From: DASWJQ01 sp036397095
Lineage (GTDB): Bacteria; Chloroflexota; Anaerolineae; Anaerolineales; E44-bin32
Reading direction: 5' to 3'
Assembly: GCA_036397095.1 (NCBI GenBank)
Contig: DASWJQ010000034.1
Span: 1-27,171, forward strand
DNA: 27,171 bases
The notes under the pieces are model-generated. The model worked only from the letters and a program-made list of their open reading frames with translations. It was not told the origin of the DNA and ran no database searches. Made by a program: the position numbers and the translations under genes. Shown piece by piece: positions 1-12,548 of the stretch (position 1 is the stretch's first letter; each line of letters begins with the position of its first letter).

Positions 1-1672
1 ACCGGTGGGCGATTCGGACCTCAAACTCGATTGGGACATCGATGTCCACTAGCAGCGGCAGGGCTTGTTCGCGCAGCTGGTCGCTGCGTTCGAGGTAGTC
101 GCGTCCGGCGGCCAGAGGGAGCTGATCGGGGACGGTGATGACGTGCAGCAAGGTGATGGCGCCGTCGTGCTGGCGGGCGGCGTTGAGGGCGGGGGAAAGC
201 AGGCCGGGCAGCGATTGGGGATTGGCCACCGTCACCAGCACCCGGTACTGATTGGGATCGACCGGCTCGGGCAGGATCTTGGCGCCCGAGATCACGGTCG
301 AACGCTCGCCAGCTCCATCCCGGCCCCGGGCGTACAGGTAGTAAAGCACGGTGCCGACGGCGATCCAGGCGATGGCGAAATACCAGGCGACTGGCGAATA
401 GTTGAACATGAACAGGGCCAGGAACAGCTTGGTGACAATACCGATGATTGGGACGGCTGGGAAAAACGGCATCAAGTAGCCGTAGTTCAAGCGGTCACCG
501 TACTTTTGGCGGATCGTGAGAACAGCCAGATTGACCTGCAGAAAGAGCAGCAGAAACATGATGTCGGCCGCAGCTGCCACATCTTCGATGGGGATCGCCA
601 GCGCCATGCCCAGGATCAGCATGCCGCTCCACAACAACGCCAGGTGCGGGGTATGCGTCTTAGGGTGGACCCGGCCGAAGTGGTCGGGCAAGTTGCGGTC
701 GCGGCCCATGGCGAAGGAGACGCGGGTCGAAGAGTAGGTGGTGGCGTTGAGCGCGCTCATGGTGGATAGGATGCCGCCAATGATCAGGAGGATGGTGCCA
801 AACGGCATGAATTGGCGGGCGGCCTCGACCACGCCCAACTCGGCGTGCTGCGCCAGCCACTGCCATGTCGGCTGGCTGGTTTCCGGCGTCACGGCGCCCA
901 AGCTGACGAAGGCCACCAGCATGTAGATGGGGATGACGATTGCCAAAGACAGGAAGACCGCCCGCGGGATGTTGCGTCGCGGATCCTTCACTTCTTCGCC
1001 GGCTTGGACGATGATCTCGTAGCCTTCGAAGGCGATGAAAGTCAGACCCATGGCGCTAAGCACGCCGGCGATGCCATTGGGTGTGAAACCGGCGAACTTG
1101 TTCAAGAAGGCTGGATTTTGAACGATAGCCCAGACTCCGCTACCGACGAACAGGGCCAGAATCAAGATCTTGAGGACCGTCACAATGTTGCCAGCCACCC
1201 CGGTTTCGGATGCCCCCCGAAAGTTGATGTACACAAACAACAGGATGACAGCAACGGCCAGCGCTTTATGGAGCGTTGTGACCTCAACTCCAGGCAAGGT
1301 CAAGCCGAATTCGTCAAAAACCAGCGCCAGGTAGGCGCCAAAGCCAAGGGCGTACAGGCTGCCGGCTACGGCGTGCGCGAACCAGCTCATCCAACCTGCC
1401 AGGAAGGCATTGGGTCCGGGCAGTCCCTCCTTGACCCACAGGTAGCCGCCGCCGGCCTCAGGGATGGCCGAGCCCAGCTCTGCGTACACCATGGCGGTGA
1501 AGATGGTGATGATGCCGTTGAGGGCAAATGAGAGGACGAGCGCCGGGCCGGCGGCGCCGGCGGCGATGCCGGTAAGCACAAAGATGCCGGCGCCGATCAT
1601 GGCGCCGACGCCAATCATCGTGATATCGAACAGCCCCAGATCACGGCTGAGTTCGACGTGCGGCTGGCTCAC
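1..1672 (-). CDS. APC-superfamily amino-acid permease with C-terminal Usp domain (3' end beyond window)
   Basis: Predicted inner-membrane amino-acid/polyamine transporter. I read it by reverse-translating the minus strand from 1672; about 557 codons are inside the window and the gene runs off the left edge. It opens with a typical APC start: residues about 10-40 read DLGLFDITMIGVGAMIGAG followed by IFVLTG, the unwound helix-1 substrate motif. About twelve hydrophobic segments follow to roughly residue 455, with AFEGYE and EEVKDPRRNIP near 225-245 as in the cationic amino-acid/APA branch. After the last helix a soluble segment (about 480 onward, QYRVLVTVANPQSL and AITLLHVITVP) looks like the start of a universal-stress-protein fold. 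The GTG start is chosen because GGAAAGG lies 6 nt upstream and the protein then begins MSQPHVELSRDLGLF, usual for the family. Substrate cannot be told from sequence. Confidence 0.9.
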   Translation of the reverse strand, partial: MSQPHVELSRDLGLFDITMIGVGAMIGAGIFVLTGIAAGAAGPALVLSFALNGIITIFTAMVYAELGSAIPEAGGGYLWVKEGLPGPNAFLAGWMSWFAHAVAGSLYALGFGAYLALVFDEFGLTLPGVEVTTLHKALAVAVILLFVYINFRGASETGVAGNIVTVLKILILALFVGSGVWAIVQNPAFLNKFAGFTPNGIAGVLSAMGLTFIAFEGYEIIVQAGEEVKDPRRNIPRAVFLSLAIVIPIYMLVAFVSLGAVTPETSQPTWQWLAQHAELGVVEAARQFMPFGTILLIIGGILSTMSALNATTYSSTRVSFAMGRDRNLPDHFGRVHPKTHTPHLALLWSGMLILGMALAIPIEDVAAAADIMFLLLFLQVNLAVLTIRQKYGDRLNYGYLMPFFPAVPIIGIVTKLFLALFMFNYSPVAWYFAIAWIAVGTVLYYLYARGRDGAGERSTVISGAKILPEPVDPNQYRVLVTVANPQSLPGLLSPALNAARQHDGAITLLHVITVPDQLPLAAGRDYLERSDQLREQALPLLVDIDVPIEFEVRIAHR

Positions 1673-1995
1673 GTCAGACCTTTCCAACGCGGTCGGCAGC
1701 GACGACCTGCTGTGGGCATGAGCCCGGCGCAGTGTCGGTGTGGGGGTGGATCGAGTTAGGCAGACAAACAGGAAAGCCGACCTGCGGGCCGGCCCCCAAC
1801 CCGGCCATTGTACACCAGCGCGCTAACCGCAATGACGCCTACGGCACCAGGAGTTAGGTAGGTGCACAAAGTAGGATTCAGCCGCTGGCTTCTAGCAACT
1901 AGCGTCTAGCTATCTTCAGGGTGGGACAAGAAGTCATCTGCGATCTTCATGGGCTGGAAGCTAGCTGCTAGTCGCTGCGCTTTGGGTTCTTGCGG
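1673..1995. other. Gene-free interval between the permease and lipoprotein genes
   Basis: Roughly 320 bp with no credible ORF. The part nearest the permease presumably carries its promoter, but I see no convincing -10/-35 pair. The remainder is a degenerate copy of the composite repeat described separately (element F), including two heptad-repeat cores and an arm that reaches the lipoprotein stop codon. Confidence 0.6.
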
Positions 1996-1998
1996 TTA
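1861..1998. repeat. Composite heptad-core repeat, element F (degenerate)
   Basis: Left part carries GTGCACAAAG (arm remnant). The centre has heptads at 1889-1916 ending CTAG (CTTCTAG, CAACTAG) and a second heptad run at 1956-1972. The right arm read on the minus strand is TAACCGCAAGAACCCAAAG, matching the family arm TAACCACAAAGACGCCAAGG imperfectly. Fifteen bases at 1958-1972 are the exact reverse complement of 23471-23485 in element E, which ties the two copies together. The TAA at the right edge is the stop codon of the lipoprotein gene. Confidence 0.65.
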
Positions 1999-2928
1999 GC
2001 CCTCACCCCCCAGGACCAGCGTTCCCCAGGTTGTCGGGTCGGTCAGGCTGCGGGTGCGCACCGTCGAAACCATGCTCTGTTGGACGGCCGTGCCGGCCAC
2101 GTCGTTGTCCGACAGCGACAACGCAAAGCCAAAGCGGTCGCCTGACGCCGGCGCCAGGCCAAAGACCACCCACGGGAGGCGGGCCTCGAGCAGATAGCCA
2201 TCGCTGGTTTGGCTGCTGGCGACTTGTGTCGTGGAGAGCGGGCCTTCTGCGCTGCGGGGGAACCAGCGGTAGGCCTCCGGCGCCCGGCTGCCAAAGTTGC
2301 CCGGCGACAGGCCAATCTGGTAATCGTCCGAGCTCAAGGAAGGGGTGCTGAAGTCGGAGGCAAGCGCCGCGTCGAGAAGAATCTCGACGCTATCGCCCTT
2401 GAACAGATCACGACCACTAGCCGTCTGGACAAAGGTCGAGTCATTGACCTGAATGCCGAGATAGAAATAGGTGCTGTCCCAGCCCAAATAGTAGGTGCCT
2501 GATAGGTCGCCACCGCCGGTCCAGTTGCCGGTGCCGTAGGCGACCTCGGTGATCGAGTAGCGGTTGCTGGACCACTCGCTCAAGTCGCCGTCGATGGTCG
2601 GCGGGCTGGCCAGCCTGGCGGCCTCCACCGGAGAGCCGTTGGGCCGGGTGTCTGTCGAGCCGGCAGGGACGGTAGCTGTCGGCGGGGCGGCCGTCGCCGA
2701 ACTGGTGGCGCCGGCGGTCTGGCTGGCTTCGAGGGTATCGACGATCAACGGCGTCGGACTGGCTGTTGTGCTTGGTCCGGCCGCGCTGGCAGTGGGGGCA
2801 AACAAGGCCGTCAGCGTCAGATTCGGGGTGGGGAAAACAAAAGGCGTCGGCGCGCTGGTGCCGGGCAGGGTGCAGGCCAGCAGGGCAAGGAGCAAGACGC
2901 TGAGCAAGATCGAGACTCTGGTTCTCAC
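1996..2928 (-). CDS. Secreted lipoprotein with CBM9-like (DOMON-type) domain
   Basis: Predicted cell-surface lipoprotein, 310 aa. Residues 1-18 form a signal peptide ending in the lipobox LLALLAC (Cys19). Residues 25-105 are a Thr/Pro/Ala-rich linker typical of Chloroflexota exported proteins. From about 108 the sequence (PTIDGDLSEWSS, YYLGWDSTYFYLGIQVND, DSVEILLDA, LEARLPW) matches the family-9 carbohydrate-binding fold found in sugar-binding and cytochrome proteins, so a glycan-binding role is plausible but unproven. The GTG start is supported by TGGAGG 6 nt upstream; the nearby ATG is out of frame and immediately stopped. A TAAAAT box at 2962-2967 on the minus strand could be the -10. The stop codon TAA is the first three bases of repeat element F. 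It follows the HD-GYP gene on the same strand with a 120-bp gap. Confidence 0.82.
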   Translation of the reverse strand: MRTRVSILLSVLLLALLACTLPGTSAPTPFVFPTPNLTLTALFAPTASAAGPSTTASPTPLIVDTLEASQTAGATSSATAAPPTATVPAGSTDTRPNGSPVEAARLASPPTIDGDLSEWSSNRYSITEVAYGTGNWTGGGDLSGTYYLGWDSTYFYLGIQVNDSTFVQTASGRDLFKGDSVEILLDAALASDFSTPSLSSDDYQIGLSPGNFGSRAPEAYRWFPRSAEGPLSTTQVASSQTSDGYLLEARLPWVVFGLAPASGDRFGFALSLSDNDVAGTAVQQSMVSTVRTRSLTDPTTWGTLVLGGEG

Positions 2929-3050
2929 TGCATGCCTCCATGTGCCTGCCCCATCGGCTGCATTTTACAGGCAATCCCACCGCCGCCGAGCGCTGTCAGC
3001 CAAGGATTGCGTGGGTAGAGAACGCGCAGGAGGAACGTCGGGCGTCGGAA

Positions 3051-5669
3051 CTAGCGGCCGTTGGCACCTGGGGCAGTCCCGGGGGCCAGCGAAATCCCGG
3101 CGGCTGCCTCGACCGCCAGTGCCTGTTCGAGGCGAAGAAAGGTGTCCACAATCCTGGGATCGAAGTGTGCGCCGGCCCCATCGCGTAGGTACTGCAGGAC
3201 TTCTTCGCTCGGCCAGGCATCGCGGTAGGGCCGGTCGGAGCTGAGGGCATCCCAAACATCAACAACAGCAAAGATGCGCGCCGCCAGCGGGATCGTCTCC
3301 CCCGCGAGACCGCGCGGGTACCCGCTCCCGTCCCACTTCTCGTGGTGACAATAGGGTATATCGAGCGACGGCCGCAGGTAGGCGATGGGCGCCAGCAGTT
3401 CATGGGCATAGGTCGGGTGGCGGCGCATCACCTCCCATTCATCGTCGGTGAGCGGGCCCGGCTTGAGCAAGATGCTGTCCGGGATGCCAATCTTGCCGAT
3501 GTCGTGCAGCAGCGCCCCCCGTCGCATGTGGGCCAATTCGGCTGGCGGCACGTTCAATTCCCGCGCCAGGCGTAACGTCGTCTCGGTCACCCGGATGCTG
3601 TGGCCCTGCGTTTCGTCGTCGCGCAGGTCGAGCGCCGCCGCCCAGCCCTCAAGCGTGGTGTCGTAGGCCTGCGCCAGTTCCTGGTTGGAACGCAGCAATT
3701 CGTCGACCAGGGCTGCGTTGTCAATGGCAATCGCCGCTTGCCCGGCCAGAGTCTCAAGGAAGTCGAGCCATTCCTGATCGACTTCCAATGGCTGCCGGTG
3801 GAAGACTTCGAGCACGCCCTTGACCTCGCCCTTGGCCAACAGCGGGGCGGCCGCGTACCACAGGAACCCTTCCTGCTGGAAAAGCGGGGATTCGGTGAGT
3901 CCGCCGCCGGCTGCGGCCAGGTCGGGCACCACCAGCACCTGACGGTCGAGGGCGGCCTTGCCAGCCAGGCCGTGGCCGATCTGCAGCCGGGTGTGGCGCA
4001 GGGCATCGGTCCGGAAGCCGCGGCCCAGGCCAAAGTTCAGGGTGCGGGTGTGGCGGTCAAACACGAGCAGGCTGGCGGCATCCACCGCCAGGTGGGTGGT
4101 GACCTGGTCAAGCGTCACGTCGAAGGTCACTCTCGGATCGAGGCTTGAGGTGATGGCCAGGTCAATCGTGCGCAGGGCGCGCAGTTGGCGCAGGTGCTGC
4201 TGCACTTTGTCTTCCGCCGCCTTACGGGCGGTGATGTCGGTGAACATACAGGCGAACTGGCCCGGCTCAGGCCGGTAGACCGTGACCTCCAGGTCCTTGT
4301 CGACAAAGGTCGCCCGGTCCTCGTACTGGGCCGGCTCGCCGGTGTCAACAACCCGGGCGAAGGTCTCCAGCCAGCGGTCATCGAATTCCGGTGCCAGTTG
4401 GCGGGCGGTCTTGCCCTCGACCAGACCGGCCGGGGCGCCGAACATGCGCTCGAAGGCCGGGTTGACCTGCAAGAAGCAGTAGTCGTAGGGGGCGCCTTGC
4501 TCGTCGTACAGCATCTCTTGCAGGGCAAAAGCGCTGCGCATTTCGTTGAACAAGAGCCGGTATTGGCGTTCACGTGCCTCGAGGGCATGTGTGAGTTCAC
4601 GCCGGCCGGCCTCCTGCACTTCGAGCGCCTGTGCCATGCTGTCAAAAGACAGGGCCAACTGGCCGAACTCGCTCTGGTCGTGGGGCAGCGCCGTGCGCGT
4701 CGTCAAGTCGCCCCGCCCCAACTGCTCGGCGGCCTCGACCAACTTGCGCATTGGGCGCAGCACAAAACGGTTGCCGCCGGCCCAGGCGACCAGAATCGAC
4801 AACATGCCGAGCAGGGTCAGCCCAATTAGGTTTTCGGCCAGCGCTCGGTTGGCCGGACCGTAGACCACAGCCGCCGGGATCCCCACCACGACGGTGGCCC
4901 CCGTCGATAGCCCCTCGCCCAGCGGGGTAAACGCATACAACCGCTCCGTTTCATCCAATCCCGCCAGTTGGACCGATCCTTCGCCGCCGCTTGCCTCGAC
5001 AGCCGCAAACAAGGCCGTCTCGGAGGCACTGCGGCCAAGCCAACCCGTCTGGTCCGGATAGCGCACCAGGACCGTGCCGCTGTGGTCGATCAACGTCAGC
5101 GTCGAATCCGGGGGAAGTTCGGCCATGCTGCCAACTTCATTGAGCCAGCCGAGGTCGAGCGCGGCGAAGACGACGCCGGTGAGTTCCTCACCAACCACCA
5201 GCGGGTAGCCAAAATTGACCGACGGGAGGCCGGTGATCCGGCCGATCTGATAGTCGCCGGAAGCGAACGCACCGGTGGCCAGGGTGCGCTGGAAATATCC
5301 GCGATCCGAAACGTCCAGGCCAGGCGAGAAAGGCAGTGCGCTGCAGGTGACCAGCCCGTCGGGGCTGATGACGCCAAGATTGGCGATCGAGGGGTACTGC
5401 CCCTGGATGTCGGCCAGCACCCTGGAGCAGCCCTCGCTTGAGGCTTGCTGGACATCCGGGATATGAGCCAGCGCCGCTAGCAGTTGATGAATCTGTTCAA
5501 TATAGCGGTCCTGGTCATCGGAGGCGAGGCTGGCCACGCGGGCGGCGTCGGCTGCCACCTGCTCGGAGGCGACCTGGCGCTGACGCAGTCCGGTGGCGGC
5601 CGTCAGGGCCAGCGCAGGAACCAGCGCCACCATGATGAGCAGGATCATTCGTGACCGCAAGGTTTGCAT
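3051..5669 (-). CDS. Membrane sensor HD-GYP phosphodiesterase (dCache-HAMP-PAS-GAF-HD-GYP)
   Basis: Predicted c-di-GMP phosphodiesterase controlled by several sensors, 872 aa from the ATG at 5669. Order: membrane helix about 7-27; extracellular double-Cache sensor about 30-272 (DRGYFQRTLATGAFASGDY, SVNFGYPLVV are typical); second helix about 280-299; HAMP about 297-350; PAS about 370-482 ending CMFTDITARKAAED; GAF about 507-652; HD-GYP about 675-855. The catalytic signature is complete: LLHDIGKIGIPD (H722, D723), HHEKWDGSGYP (775-785) and the AVVDVWDALSSDRPYR helix. The open frame extends 53 codons upstream, but that part is Arg/Pro-rich and lacks domain character, whereas MQTLRSRM leads straight into the anchor helix; a good Shine-Dalgarno is not visible for either. 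No GGDEF domain is present, so it should only degrade c-di-GMP. Confidence 0.92.
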   Translation of the reverse strand: MQTLRSRMILLIMVALVPALALTAATGLRQRQVASEQVAADAARVASLASDDQDRYIEQIHQLLAALAHIPDVQQASSEGCSRVLADIQGQYPSIANLGVISPDGLVTCSALPFSPGLDVSDRGYFQRTLATGAFASGDYQIGRITGLPSVNFGYPLVVGEELTGVVFAALDLGWLNEVGSMAELPPDSTLTLIDHSGTVLVRYPDQTGWLGRSASETALFAAVEASGGEGSVQLAGLDETERLYAFTPLGEGLSTGATVVVGIPAAVVYGPANRALAENLIGLTLLGMLSILVAWAGGNRFVLRPMRKLVEAAEQLGRGDLTTRTALPHDQSEFGQLALSFDSMAQALEVQEAGRRELTHALEARERQYRLLFNEMRSAFALQEMLYDEQGAPYDYCFLQVNPAFERMFGAPAGLVEGKTARQLAPEFDDRWLETFARVVDTGEPAQYEDRATFVDKDLEVTVYRPEPGQFACMFTDITARKAAEDKVQQHLRQLRALRTIDLAITSSLDPRVTFDVTLDQVTTHLAVDAASLLVFDRHTRTLNFGLGRGFRTDALRHTRLQIGHGLAGKAALDRQVLVVPDLAAAGGGLTESPLFQQEGFLWYAAAPLLAKGEVKGVLEVFHRQPLEVDQEWLDFLETLAGQAAIAIDNAALVDELLRSNQELAQAYDTTLEGWAAALDLRDDETQGHSIRVTETTLRLARELNVPPAELAHMRRGALLHDIGKIGIPDSILLKPGPLTDDEWEVMRRHPTYAHELLAPIAYLRPSLDIPYCHHEKWDGSGYPRGLAGETIPLAARIFAVVDVWDALSSDRPYRDAWPSEEVLQYLRDGAGAHFDPRIVDTFLRLEQALAVEAAAGISLAPGTAPGANGR

Positions 5670-6295
5670 TCGAAGTCCGATGCGAGCCCCCTGATGAATT
5701 TGGATACCCGAGCTGCGTGCGCGGCGCCCCGGCCGAACTCGGGTGCCAGGCGATGCCGGACTTGGGCACAGGGCTGCCGTCCGCCGGCAAAGGGTAGCGG
5801 CTGTTCGGCTTATGCCCAGCCTAGCCACAAACCGCCAGGGATCACCCTACAATTTCCTATCAAACGGGAGCGCAGGTGAAGATGCCAGCAAGCCTGGCCA
5901 GGGCAAGCCGGCTCATTCGTCTCGGGGAAGCGCAGACACCATGATGTCTTTCCACGCCACCCACGAAGGGCTGGCGGTTGTCTACATGCGGTTCAGCTGC
6001 AGGCCGGGCGCTATTCGACGAATCATTCGTTGGCAAATCCAGACTTGGATGGTCATGCTTGGACCGTACGGAATCCCCCTTCAGCACGCCAAGGATAGCG
6101 GTCCACGAGCCGTCGTGACCGGACACAGGGCTAGCCGCACCATGGGCTTTGGGACGCACGATTGATCGGGGCTTCTTCGGACGACCGGGGATGGGAACCC
6201 TTTCGGGATCGATCCAGGGAAGAATCATGTAGGGACGTCGTATACACCGTCCCTACCGCTGGTTTCAAGCAACGATCACACGACGCGCGTGCCGG
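5670..6295. other. Gene-free interval upstream of the HD-GYP gene
   Basis: About 625 bp between two minus-strand genes. Several short open frames exist on both strands, but none has a recognisable domain, Shine-Dalgarno or the strong third-position GC pattern of neighbouring genes. The only clear structure is the 28-bp palindrome at 6229-6256. The part next to 5669 should contain the HD-GYP promoter, which I could not place. Confidence 0.5.
6229..6256. repeat. 28-bp near-perfect palindrome downstream of the glycosidase gene
   Basis: GTAGGGACG at 6229-6237 and CGTCCCTAC at 6248-6256 are exact inverted arms around a GTATAC centre; the whole 28 bp equals its own reverse complement apart from two mispaired positions. 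It lies about 40 bp past the glycosidase stop codon on the minus strand. There is no T-run, so it is not an ordinary intrinsic terminator. Short GTAGGG...CCCTAC palindromes look like a dispersed repeat class, but only one copy occurs here. Confidence 0.7.
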
Positions 6296-8029
6296 CTACT
6301 CCGAATACACCTCAAGCTCATGCCAAATCACCCAGCCGTTGGCAACCTGGGTTTCGAACCTCACCCAGCGGATGCCGGAAACAGGGCTGGCGGCAGCGTA
6401 TTCGATCGGCACCTCCGCCTCCACAGCCACGTCGAAGGTGTGAAAGGGAACGTACTCTCCCCCCGTACCCGGGCCGCGCACGCTGACGCTAATCCGCTGC
6501 CGGCCAGTCGCAGAAACCCAACCTGGTTGCAGCACAATCCGCCCGATGTCGTGGGCTTGGCCCAGGTCGACTTCCAGCCATTGTGGCGGGCCGTCGCCGG
6601 CACTCCACCACGTGCCCAGGCTCCCGTCGATGGCCTTCCCCGGGGCATAATCCCCACCCTCCGATGCCGAGGCAGAAGCGTTGGCAGCCAGGGCCAGGTT
6701 GGCATCGGCAGTGGCCGTCGTACAAGGGTCCGGGAAGTTGCGCGGCGCCAGGGCCTGCCCGATTTGGCCTTCACCCTCAAGCGGTCCCCAGAAGTCCGGA
6801 CTATCCCAACTCCACATCAGCCAACCGTCAATGCCAAATGTACAGGAGGCTGCCTGCCACTGAGCGAGCGCCAGGGCCGCGCTGTCCGCACTGCCATAAT
6901 TGTTCTTGTCAGCACCAAACTCACCCAGAAGCAGTGGGCGGCCTTCCTCTCCGATGATAGTGAAGTTTTCGGCGTGCTGTCGCATGTTCAAGTCGTAGCC
7001 AGGATAGGCGTGCAGATCGATGAAATCCAATTCGGATTCTCGGATCATACGGTCAAGAATGACGGTCCGCGGGTCGTCTTGGCGAACCGGATTGGGCCCA
7101 TGTTGGACGAAGAAGCCCATGGTCACCAGCGCCGTTGGGTCTAACTCCAGAATGGCCTGGCGCAGGCGCTGGCTGTAGTACAACCAGCCCTCCTCCATCA
7201 TCCGCTGACGGTCGGCCTCGCTGCTCATGTCATAGCGCTGGCCGTTGGCAGTTGTGACTGTCCCCGAGGCATTTGCGAATGGCGCCAGGTTGGACTCATA
7301 GAAGGCTTCGTTGCGTAGTTCGTAGGCAAGGATGGCCTCAAGCGGTGCGTTTCGATCGATCAGTCCCTGGATGAAATCCTGGATGTAGGCCTGTTCAGCC
7401 GCAATTCCGTCTTCGGTCAAGTAGACCGTGTTGTAGCCGTCGAATGTATCACAGCAACCGCGCTGCAGCCGTTGGCTGTAGCCGCCGTCGTCTGGCACCC
7501 AGTCGTCGGTGAAGATGACCACAAAGTCGTGCTGTTTGGCCAAGTGTAGGAACTGGACCACATTGTCGAGGTAGTTGTCCGACAGGCCACCGGCCGGCTC
7601 TCCGAGGCAGCCTCCCACCTCGCCCCAGCAAGCATTCTTCCAAACCCGCAGGGTGTTGAAGCCAAGGTCAGCCATCTGGCGCAGATCGGCGCCGGCCTGG
7701 TCAAGCTGGCCCCATTCCGTGTTGAAAAGCGCGGCGACCAGGACGCGGCCGGCGACGGGGGAGTCGCGGTAGACCCAGCGGTTGTAATTGAAGCCTCGGG
7801 GAATGAAGCGCTCCCCGCTCGTCACATCGTAGAACTCCGCCCCTTGGTTGCCCTGACGAAGTGCGATTCGGTGTTCCGTTTGGGTAGGTTCGGTTGGCCG
7901 GGGCGTGCTCGGTGCCGCTGTCGCCGTCGGCCCCGCCATCGAAGGAAGGGGGGATGCGACCGGCCCGCCAAGACTGCAGGCCATTCCAACAGCCACAAGC
8001 ACAGCCAGCAAGATGCCGGTTCGAGTCAC
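6296..8029 (-). CDS. Secreted GH5-like glycoside hydrolase lipoprotein with C-terminal F5/8C (CBM32-like) domain
   Basis: Predicted surface-anchored beta-glycanase (clan GH-A, mannanase/cellulase-like), 577 aa. From GTG 8029 it has a short signal peptide and lipobox VGMAC (Cys18), then a Pro/Thr linker. The TIM-barrel domain runs about 60-440: RFIPRGFNYNRW opening strand, GFNTLRVWKNACWG, catalytic acid/base Asn240-Glu241 in YELRNEAFYE, HAYPGYD, and nucleophile Glu370 in LLLGEFGADK. Residues about 445-577 form a discoidin-type domain (GKAIDGSLGTWWSAGDGPPQWLEVDLG is split here: core is AIDGSLGTWW and WLEVDLG), expected to bind galactose-like sugars. I chose GTG 8029 because AAAGGA sits 9 nt upstream and the signal peptide is then of normal length; an in-frame ATG at 8062 has no ribosome site. 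The exact glycan substrate cannot be named. Confidence 0.85.
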   Translation of the reverse strand: MTRTGILLAVLVAVGMACSLGGPVASPLPSMAGPTATAAPSTPRPTEPTQTEHRIALRQGNQGAEFYDVTSGERFIPRGFNYNRWVYRDSPVAGRVLVAALFNTEWGQLDQAGADLRQMADLGFNTLRVWKNACWGEVGGCLGEPAGGLSDNYLDNVVQFLHLAKQHDFVVIFTDDWVPDDGGYSQRLQRGCCDTFDGYNTVYLTEDGIAAEQAYIQDFIQGLIDRNAPLEAILAYELRNEAFYESNLAPFANASGTVTTANGQRYDMSSEADRQRMMEEGWLYYSQRLRQAILELDPTALVTMGFFVQHGPNPVRQDDPRTVILDRMIRESELDFIDLHAYPGYDLNMRQHAENFTIIGEEGRPLLLGEFGADKNNYGSADSAALALAQWQAASCTFGIDGWLMWSWDSPDFWGPLEGEGQIGQALAPRNFPDPCTTATADANLALAANASASASEGGDYAPGKAIDGSLGTWWSAGDGPPQWLEVDLGQAHDIGRIVLQPGWVSATGRQRISVSVRGPGTGGEYVPFHTFDVAVEAEVPIEYAAASPVSGIRWVRFETQVANGWVIWHELEVYSE

Positions 8030-8159
8030 CGAAGCACATCCTTTCGCTTTAGGTCTCATCACAGCGCTGGCAACAGGGAGGTAGCTCCAGCAGGGTGTCG
8101 GATTGCGCCTTGCGGGCGCGCCCGCGCCATCGACATGAAAACTCTCGGAACCGGAGGAG

Positions 8160-8243
8160 TGGGGCGGGTGGGAGTCGAACCCACACGCTCTTGCGAGCAG
8201 AGGATTTTAAGTCCCCGGCGTCTGCCAATTCCGCCACCGCCCC
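8160..8243 (-). tRNA. tRNA-Leu (anticodon UAA)
   Basis: On the minus strand the 84-nt sequence folds as a class II tRNA. The acceptor stem is GGGGCGG (8243-8237) paired with CCGCCCC. The anticodon stem-loop GGGGA-CTTAAAA-TCCTC gives anticodon UAA. A variable arm CTCGCAAGAG is of leucine type, and the T-loop GGTTCGACTCC is present. The discriminator is A and no CCA is encoded. A TAAAAT box at 8258-8263 (minus strand) lies 14 nt before the 5' end and is a reasonable -10. Confidence 0.95.
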
Positions 8244-8322
8244 AGGGTGACAGGTCCATTTTACTGGCTCCTGCGACCGGCGGCAGGGCCTGGCGTCAGG
8301 ATGCTCGAACAGGCCAGCGTGC

Positions 8323-8328
8323 TATAAT
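8323..8328 (+). promoter_or_regulatory. Extended -10 (TGCTATAAT) of secA, leaderless arrangement
   Basis: A consensus TATAAT preceded by TGC (extended -10) ends 7 nt before the GTG start at 8336. A transcript starting 6-8 nt after the -10 would begin at or next to the start codon, leaving no room for a Shine-Dalgarno. No good -35 is visible, as expected for an extended -10. Confidence 0.7.
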
Positions 8329-8335
8329 CCGCCCC

Positions 8336-12346
<4,011 letters not shown>

Positions 12347-12450
12347 ATGGGCAAGCACCAGGGCACCAACAGCACGCAGACAAATCGGGGGTGAAAAAAG
12401 GGAGGCTCGACCGTAGCCATCTGTCTTGAGTTATCCGGATTCCGCAGCTA

Positions 12451-12538
12451 GGATTCGGTTGACGGCTCATGGCTGACAGCACTTTCACTTTGTGGCCCCC
12501 TTAATCATCCTTTGTGGCCTTCGTGACTTTGTGGTTAG
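12451..12538. repeat. Composite heptad-core repeat, element A
   Basis: Heptads GGTTGAC, GGCTCAT and GGCTGAC lie at 12457-12477. They are followed by a right arm with three TTTGTGG units; read on the minus strand the arm is CTAACCACAAAGTCACGAAGG. I cannot recognise a clear left arm between the secA stop and 12450, although GCACCAGGGCACCAACAGC at 12355-12373 may be a decayed one. The repeat ends about 10 bp before the adenosine-deaminase start codon. Confidence 0.75.
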
Positions 12539-12548
12539 CATCCCCGAG

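Noticed and set aside
812..1531. 239-codon plus-strand frame, and another at 65-769
   Set aside because: Both lie antisense to the APC permease and translate to low-complexity Gly/Asp/Gln-rich sequence.
5743..6228. Open frames on both strands in the 5670-6295 gap (140 and 122 codons)
   Set aside because: No ribosome site, no recognisable domain, Arg/Pro/Ser-rich composition, and the frames overlap each other.
6345..6370. tRNA T-loop-like GGGTTTCGAACCTCACCC
   Set aside because: Lies inside the F5/8C domain codons and no acceptor or anticodon stem can be formed around it.
8112..8125. Perfect 14-bp palindrome GCGGGCGCGCCCGC after the tRNA
   Set aside because: Could be a tRNA terminator, but there is no T-tract and all-GC palindromes of this size arise easily in such sequence.
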